NCBI GenBank assembly: GCA_963662175.1 | Contig: OY759214.1 | Span: 79,434,037 to 79,498,036 of the forward strand | Source: Aradus depressus | Taxonomy: Eukaryota > Arthropoda > Insecta > Hemiptera > Aradidae | Reading direction: 5' to 3' | DNA: 64,000 nt | In this document: positions 57,101 through 64,000 of the stretch, piece by piece | How the letters are laid out: every line of letters starts with the position of its first letter | Numbering within the stretch: the first letter of the stretch is position 1 | The notes under the pieces: generated by a model | Seen by the model: the letters and a program-made list of their open reading frames with translations, nothing else | Told to the model about the DNA's origin: nothing | Database searches by the model: none | Made by a program: the position numbers and the translations under genes

Positions 57101-60100
57101 CGTTTGTTGGCTTGAATTTTTTGATAACTTGATAATAATAAAATAATAACTAAAAAAATTGATATTAATAAAAAAAATATAAAAATTTGGATTTAGTTTT
57201 GAGCTGATGGCTGTAATAATTTGTAAGCTCCTGACGGAATAGTTAAAATGAGGATGTTCCCTAAACTGGGACCCTTAAAATGTGTAATTGCAGTTATGAA
57301 GTTTAACAGTGAAGGCTTCATCTTCTGGAGAAACTAAAAAAAAAAAAAAACAGATGCACAAACCTTGTCATAAGGTTTTCTACCTTTGACTTTGACCTAT
57401 TAACACAAACCTGAAAACATTTCCAAAGATTGGTATTTTTTTTCTTGTTTTGATGACTTAAGTGGTTAAGGTCAAATATAGGATGCTGACCTTATGATGA
57501 AACCGGACTAGAGCTGGACTAGCCAATAGGATAGCATTCACTGGCCACCTTCCTCACCCAACCTTAGCCTCAGCCACCCTTGAACCACAGAAGAGTCGTT
57601 TATTGATCTGAAGGCAAATAGGAAGTAGAGAGAATCGAGATTTTAGCAATCAGAACAATTAAATAAGTGATAGAATTCATTCCCAGTTGGCAGGTGAGGA
57701 AAATAAGGGGGAGGGGCGCACTTCCCTTCCTAAGGTCCTTCTCATCCACTCTCACTATAGCCAATCCCAGACGAAAATTGCAGAAATAATCTGCACTGAG
57801 AAAGCAAGTATAGGGACTGGAACTTGATTTGAGCAAAATGTATAGTTATGAAAAGATCAGTTTTTAAGTTTTGTTAATGGAAACTTATGTACGTATGTAT
57901 GACCTTCACACCGTCTGTAATTTGCCTTTAAAAAAAAAAAAAAAAAAAAAAAAGAATGCCGACATCATTAAGAAAAAAAAATCCTAATCGCAGTTATTAT
58001 TCTTTTTAAAGTTCTGTTTTCAACGTTTTTATTAAGGGAAGCAAAAGTCAAAAAAGCAACCTAACGGAAGACCCTTTTTTTATTTTTTTTCCCCTCATTA
58101 CAACTGAGGGTTCAACACAATTCAATTTTTAAAAAAAATGTTCCAAATAATTTATTCTAATTCTCCCTTGCCTTAAATGTTCTAAATAATATTATCAAAA
58201 ACATTTAAATTTTTACATAACAAGGTTCTAACAACATTGAATTTATATAAAAAGAGGATTTTAACTACATATTATTCAGCTGTGTACATAACTACATAAC
58301 TAATGTGTCTAAAATGCACGTTTTACATAACTTTAAGGCAGTTTGAACCTTCTTGGTCAACTATAAAAAATCTCTAGATAATTGTTTAAGGTAATTTTTA
58401 ATTATTTGATCACGATGTCTATTTTCTTTATTACATGTGTTTGTATTCCATAAACATTATTTTATTGTAATAAACCACTGTAATGTGTAAATAATACACA
58501 AAGCATATATTAAAAAACTATATAAGCTTTAATATATAAAATACATTGATGTAATACACTGTCTTAATAATGCAGTGTATATAATACACTAGAAACCTGC
58601 TCAGTCCCAAAGTTGTGTTTATAATTCTGCCATTCAGCATGTTCTCGATCCACCGGCATATGATGTACTAAGATTAGTATAAACGAAATTATAGGAATTT
58701 GGTCCCGGACACAGTTATATCCATATGTTATTCTGTGGTTGAGATTATGTATTACAACAATGGCTCCTTAATACACTAGAGAGAATTTAGGCACTATAGA
58801 AGAAAGCTATTGTTGTAATACACACTCTTGATAATACATATTATGAGCCATTGTTGTATTACATAGTCTCAACCACAGAATAACATATTATAGATATAAC
58901 TGTGTCCGGGGCAAAATTCCTATAATTTTGTTTATTACTAACCTTAGTATTACAAATACCTGAAGTATATAAATATTAATGTGATCAAGTAATAGCTAAC
59001 AACTAACTAACCAACATTTAATAATTACATTTGGAACTAAACCCTTCATCTACTAATATAGTTGCTTATTTATCTTTTCAGAAATATTCGACAATATAAT
59101 GTCAAAAAGTCACATCTACCAAGATGTTGCCAGACTTTGGGCTGGACCTCGACTTTTGGTTTTCTTAACTCATCCTGCTGATATTGAGGTAACTGACTTC
59201 ATTTATGTTTTACACATAATATTTTAAATAATTATAATTGTCTCTGGTTCATGAAGAATAATTTCCCATGACTATTAAAATGTTAAACTTTCAAAAAGGG
59301 GAGACATAGCGAATTACACTCTTATATGCTATTTTCAGTTGGTGCTAAGCAGTCATGAACTGATAGATAAAGCAGTGGAATATGACTTTCTTCGTCCATG
59401 GCTTGGCAACGGACTTCTTGTAAGTACAGGTAAATTAAGTTTATACTTTTTGTTATAAATGAGAGAAAATGAAAATCTGATGATTTAAACGTGGTATGGA
59501 ACCAAAATTATTTGTTGGTAATAAAAATATATTATTAATCAATAAGTTATATTATTACAACTGCATGGGCTAAATCTGATAATTGAAAATATTATAGGCA
59601 ATTGCTGGCATAAGACACATTAAAGGGTTAATCAAAAGTCATATCTCCTACTTCCAGTTCTAAATTTCGCTTATCCTAAATTTTTTATTCACCTAGGGTA
59701 GGGGTTTTTAAATAGTATCTGACATAGTACAGGCTCGGGACCATCTCTTAATGTCCCATCCGAAGGACGAAGGCGTGCTTAAGGTTATTTTACCTCCCAG
59801 ATAAAATAAACTAAGGGCCTCTGCCTATATATTTAAATTATATGATTTAAGAGATATATTGGAAATTTCGATAATTTGGAGACCTTTAAAGTTGTGTTAA
59901 CCTCCCACATCCCCCCAATGAAATAATATATCTGGGGTGGTCAACACCCGAATTCTAAACTTATGGGAGAAAAAAAAAAATATTTTGAATGTTAGCCTAA
60001 ATCCATTTTAAATGATATTCAATTAAATAATTTAAGATGGGACCTTCTTTAAATTTAAGAAATGTTAGAAACAATACCTCCCTCAGAAGTATTGTTCCTA

Positions 60101-63100
60101 TTTGATCCGGTGCAATTTTATTCGAAAAATTTATCTATAAGGCAATTCTTATTTATAATATTTCAACGATTTTTATCACCGACATTAGTTCAAGTTAGAA
60201 AAAAGGGAGGGGGAAGCAACTTTTGCACACACTCCCCCTCCCTCTTACGCTGCAAAGTCAAAAAACTAAAACAAAAAAAAATATTCTGATTGTATACATT
60301 CCTATGCTTTTGGGTATTTCCAAGAAACGAGGTTGCGCTCGAGGTCATTCAGGTTTTGAAATATACATAAACTTTATGTCTGTTTGTGTGTCTAGTTAAA
60401 ACCATATAGGGGATGCGAAGGATAAGATGGAATTTATTCAGATCCTAATTTATTTTTTTGTAAAAGAAGGATTATAAGAGATACTGTTACATTGAAGCGT
60501 TTTTGCTAGTAACTTGGCCAAAACAAATAGAAAAGAAGCAGGTTCTCGGATGTGTGTGTTTCGCCTCTCTGCACCCTAAACCATAGACATTTCTGGTCCG
60601 TGACTCTACAGTGACATTTGTAACTAAGTGCGGATCTTCAGGTTCACACGACAAATTTCCCATCATGATATGAATATTAATAATAATAATATAACAATTA
60701 CAGTTGTGAAATGTCATTACGATCCGACCATCCGTTAATGGGCTAGAACAATAATGCTTAGCCCCCCCCCCCCCCCCCCCTCATAGCCCCATTCCGTTAA
60801 AAATTTGAAGACATCACACGCCCTATTTTTCAATTTCGCTTTTAAAAATACTACATGTTAAATTTTATTAAAATCCTATCATCCGTTGATGAGATAGACC
60901 TATTTTTATGCTTAGCCCCCTCACAACCCTCTTTAAGAATTTTGTGGCGCCAGATAGTCTATATTTCAATTGGATTTTAAGAATACTACATGTGAAATTT
61001 CATCATGATCCGACCATCCGTTAATGAGCTAGCAGTATGTTTATGCAAAGGGTTGTTATAGTCATCTTGAGAGTTAAAAAAAAAAAAACACTAAAAAAAT
61101 CCCAATTGAGCCATTTCTTTCATTTTGTTATTTAATGAATAAAAACATATCGCAATCTACATATGTATTTTTTTTTTAATGATAATTCAACTTTATATTT
61201 TTAACTTTAGGTGATAAATGGCGATCTCATAGAAAAATCATCGCACCAACGTTTCACTTGAACGTTCTTCGTACGTTTATGGAGCGATTTAATGATAATG
61301 CACGACTCACTACAGACAGATTAGCCGATGAAGTTGGAAAAGAATTTGACTGCCATGACTACATGAGCGAATGTACAGTAGAGACGTTATTGGGTAAGTT
61401 AAAGCAAATATACAACAATATTGATTAGTAATTTTGTCATATTGTAGTTAGATAAAAAAACTACCCAAGGAAGAGGAAAGTATAGTACGATTAGCGTAAA
61501 GAGAAAATCCCAGCGCTGAATCAGAGAAATTACGTTTTGTATTTAACAAAATGAACGAACGTCTTTTGGAAGAGACTGCTCACTCAGCCCATGGACCCTA
61601 AACAGCTTCTCTCACTACCTCCTCTCTTTACAATACATTTTGATAAATAAAGAAATTGTTTAACTTATATATTGTCCAATTCCACAATAATATATACACA
61701 GAGTGTACCGGTTTCGGTTTACGCCATCGTCAGTAAAAAGTTCAAAAAAGACACTTAAGTTTGCAAGTATTCATATTTATACAATCCTCAAGTTACCTGA
61801 GATTACCTAAGACTGTGACACCCTGTCCCATAAGAAAGTCCCTGTAGGGGGAGTTCTATCTAAACATTAAAAAATATTGGATTTGCCAATAATATAATAT
61901 TAAGAAATTAAAGAACAAAATAAAAAAACTAATGAATGGGGTTTACAGTAGAATGTATACATAATATATATAAGAAATACGGGTTATAAGGCATAATAAA
62001 TAATAAAGGCATAAATATAATAAAAATACGTATATTATATTAACTTAGTGGCGTTATCAGGGGTGAGAATTTGAAATGAGTTTGTTCGTTCAAACAATTC
62101 ACATTTTGTCTACCTTTTTCACAACTCTGCACAGCTCTCACAGGTTTTGTTCCCATAGCCCTTCTGTATCTTGAAGACTCACAGTGGGGAGTTCTTAAAG
62201 TTGGAACTGCGTTACTGAAATGACAAATTGTAAAGACGCAACGTAATTATGTAATACATTTTAAGTCAGGCTTTATCATCCACAGACCAACGGTCACCGC
62301 AGTTGTTAGCACAAAACTAAGGTATATTTTTTTTCTTTCAGAAACTGTGATGGGAGTAAAAAATGAAAAACAAGGCAGAACGTGTTACGACTACGCTATG
62401 GCAGTCATGAAGTAAGATTCATATTACAATTATTTTTAATAGTTAGTTATTATGACTCACGCCCGGGCTTTTAACTATGAGGTCATATCGCCAAACTACC
62501 AGAGCGCTCTTTCGTCAATCTGGTGGACATGAGCCCGACTCTACTGTGGGAGTCCTAAATTTTGCCTATCTTAAATTTTTATTCACCTAGGACAGGGGTC
62601 TTTAACGAGTACCTGATATCGTATAGGCTCGGGATCATCGCTTAACGTCCCATCCGAAGGACGGCGTGCTTAAGTTTATTTTACCTCCAAGATAAAATAA
62701 TGTCTTCGGCCGGGTTTCGAACCCATGATCTTAAGCTCAGAAGGCAAGCACGCATACCATTGAGCTACCGGCGCTCTCTTAATTTTTAATATTGTCTTTA
62801 ATTTAGGTTATTGTTCTTTACCATTCCAATTCCACAAATGGGGAATGGTACTACTCGTAATTTAGATCAAAATAATATTTTCACTTGTGTTCATGTTTCT
62901 GTCAACATGATTCTATTCGAACAGTGGTTCGAAAACATATTTTCGTAGGATGTTAAAGAAAGAAGTGAATACATAAAATACACAAGAACGTATTATTTTT
63001 GGGGGAAATGCGCATAAGTGATATGTTTTTGTTTTCAAGTAGAGCGGTATACTTGTCAAAACTATTTATTTTTCTATTAATTTTTAAAAGATATTTAAAA

Positions 63101-63976
63101 GAAAAATCGTTATTGATATTTTTCAATTTTTTTTTTTTTTTTTTTTAAACAATGCCGCCCTTTGTGGAAATTTTTTCCTTTGGGCTGTTAAGAGGTACGT
63201 GAAAGAGATACAAATAATTTTCAGAGGAAAGTGTTGGGAATATTCCTTGAGAGTACGTAAAGTTATTATATTATATATATTGCTTATATTATTATTACTG
63301 GTACTTCGGGAACGGCTCTCTATCAAAGAAGTACGCTAAAACTATGCAATGAATAATGATCAATTTTTTTATTTCCAGACTTTGTGACATTATTCATACG
63401 AGACAGACCAAAATTTGGCTACGACCTGACATGGTTTTCTACTCAACAATATACGGAACAAAACAAAAGAATCTACTCTCGATCATTCATGGACTTACTA
63501 ACAAAGTAAGAAAAAACTTAGAGCGAAATGAGGTTTTCCAGTTGCTTTACTTTGCATTTTGTTCGTTAGTATGTGCTTGTAGCTAGATAGATAGAGGTGC
63601 ATTTGATTCGAGATTTTCCCATAATTTCGCATGAATGTTTATCTAGGCCCGAGGAAAACACTTGTTTTCCAACAAGGATCATTTAAAAACATTTCAAGCC
63701 GAAAAATAAACATATTTAACGTTTTTAGGATTCAGCCATTTTCTTGGCTTATAAGTTTAGATTATATTAATTTTTAAAAATAACTTATTTATTCACAGAT
63801 CTTGAACAAGAAGAAAGCTGAGGTTACGAAAAAATGGACCAATGAATTAGGTGAACAAGAACTGAAAGAAGCAGAGAAAGTGAAATATGTCCAAGAGAAA
63901 GAGGAGTTGAAGACTGAAGGGTTCTCGTACGGTCAGGCATCAGGGCTTAAGGACGATCTGGATGTAGACGACATTG
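52280..63976 (+). CDS. CYP4G: Cytochrome P450 CYP4G, gene B, 5' seven exons (runs off the window)
   Basis: Exons are 52280-52484, 59082-59188, 59339-59429, 61211-61393, 62342-62411, 63379-63505 and 63799-63976, ending in donor gtaagt. They give 320 whole codons, in frame. The N-terminal anchor is LITLLIPLLSLVYLLWRL (about 19-36), then SIPGPRGFPLIGN. Helix C W138-x3-R142 is in [42 protein letters not shown] and YDYAMAVMK are as in gene A. Exon 7 encodes the Lys/Glu-rich CYP4G insertion ending FSYGQASGLKDDLDVDD. Exons 2, 3, 4 and 6 have the same lengths as in gene A and all intron phases agree, so the two arose by tandem duplication. Helix I and the heme loop must lie beyond 64000. The same role in hydrocarbon synthesis is expected. 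Intron 1 is 6.6 kb. Confidence 0.95.
53941..54735 (-). repeat. Dispersed 'cttcccc' repeat family, long minus-strand copy with poly(T)
   Basis: Begins with a run of about 26 T, then aaatttttattggagtacat and tttacttccccag. It contains (AT)n at 54129-54176 and several internal units (ataactgccgttataatgaa). It ends cttgctggggaagtatatag and cactgacgacttt. In its own orientation it would end in AATAAAAATTT plus poly(A), like a retroposon. CYP4G B intron 1. Confidence 0.7.
54904..55132 (+). repeat. tRNA-derived SINE copy 14 (CYP4G B intron 1)
   Basis: Diverged copy: tagcgtgcttacctcc, gttaagcgatggtcccgagc, gtactcgtt, a deletion of the middle, then gcgatatgacctcgcag. Confidence 0.85.
55133..58665. 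other. CYP4G B intron 1, central part
   Basis: Long AT-rich intron. One BED-like zinc-finger scrap lies at 55960-56110. Homopolymers include poly(A) at 57930-57953 and a C run near 56970. No exon was recognised. Confidence 0.5.
55960..56110 (-). pseudogene. Decayed BED/CGGBP1-like zinc-finger fragment
   Basis: The minus strand reads SSKLKRWIINYRELKFDGKT, then AFCTSCEKAIGCERK and stop. It resembles the C-x2-C BED-type finger of CGGBP1/hAT-derived proteins (usually ...VDGKxLFCxxCxxxVxxERKSQxxQH). It is truncated before the histidines. Confidence 0.45.
58666..58949. repeat. Long inverted repeat (about 100-bp arms)
   Basis: The left arm 58666-58766 (tactaagattagtataaacg to caacaatggctc) and right arm 58845-58949 (gagccattgttgtattacat to actaaccttagta) are about 90% complementary, with a 78-bp loop. 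It sits 130 bp upstream of CYP4G B exon 2, in intron 1. Its hairpin MITE-like form is non-coding. Confidence 0.88.
59640..59825 (-). repeat. tRNA-derived SINE copy 15, truncated
   Basis: Minus-strand middle block (ttattcacctagggtagggg, cccatccgaaggacg, taaactaagggcct). The tRNA-like head and most of the 3' end are missing. CYP4G B intron 3. Confidence 0.85.
60710..61060. repeat. Degenerate tandem repeat, period about 140-150 bp
   Basis: The word gatccgaccatccgttaatg and its variants recur at about 60721, 60872 and 61009. Each is followed by a gctag/gatag, atgcttagcccc and catgt(t/g)aaatttta block. A run of 19 C (60762-60780) lies inside. CYP4G B intron 3. Confidence 0.75.
61670..61880. repeat. 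Dispersed hairpin-family repeat
   Basis: Contains attgtccaattccacaataa, gtaccggtttcggtttacgc, catcgtcagt and agactgtgacaccctgtcc; the inverse orientation is at 28595-28800. CYP4G B intron 4. Confidence 0.55.
62442..62778 (-). mobile_element. tRNA-derived SINE copy 16, full length
   Basis: Minus-strand copy from gttagttattatgactcacg to gagctaccggcgctctc, with intact A and B boxes. The flanks ttatttttaata and ttaatttttaata look like a target duplication with one mismatch. It is 30 bp after the exon 5 donor of CYP4G B. Confidence 0.93.
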
Positions 63977-64000
63977 GTAAGTGGCGAAGAAGTTGGTCGG

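Noticed and set aside
1..64000. CRISPR arrays, bacterial operons, phage or plasmid features
   Set aside because: The window is spliced eukaryotic DNA; the tandem arrays have no spacer structure.

Overview
The window is AT-rich insect nuclear DNA. It has short GT-AG exons in long repeat-filled introns, many tRNA-derived SINEs and LINE relics, and cut-and-paste transposon remnants. Two CYP4G P450 genes, an insect-restricted subfamily, place it in an insect. A hemipteran such as a planthopper is my best guess, by inference only: the repeat texture and a tandem CYP4G pair fit, but nothing here proves it.

Layout. 1-1922: 3' part of a jockey/CR1-like LINE with one internal stop. 2041-3251: a SINE and a deleted Tigger/pogo-like transposon. 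3519-3645: last coding exon of an unidentified + strand gene. 4418-7058 (-): complete three-exon mitochondrial seryl-tRNA synthetase (SARS2, 418 aa). 8694-15343 (+): complete seven-exon mitochondrial outer-membrane carrier-like protein of the MTCH2 family, head to head with SARS2. 15344-26110: intergenic, filled with LINE pieces, SINEs, a MITE and tandem repeats. 26111-47798 (+): complete twelve-exon CYP4G (538 aa). 47799-52279: intergenic with two LINE fragments, a tandem array of a 139-bp unit and a perfect 233-bp palindrome. 52280 to the window end (+): first seven coding exons of a second CYP4G with the same intron positions and phases; the rest lies beyond the window.

How the genes relate. 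SARS2 and MTCH2 are both nuclear genes for mitochondrial proteins, transcribed divergently from a spacer of about 1.6 kb. The two CYP4G genes form a tandem array. CYP4G enzymes, by established knowledge of the family, carry out the last oxidative decarbonylation step in cuticular hydrocarbon synthesis in oenocytes.

No wholly new biological system is evident. The most striking structures are: a LINE tail that directly forms a CYP4G splice acceptor; the perfect 233-bp palindrome; a SINE family whose 3' tail is the insect telomere motif (CCTAA)n; a SINE nested in a SINE with an exact target duplication; a hAT-type element with 8-bp duplications; several hairpin MITEs; and a dispersed repeat family with an internal 139-bp tandem array. 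All exon joins were worked out by hand from splice sites and reading frame; none was checked by transcript or database.
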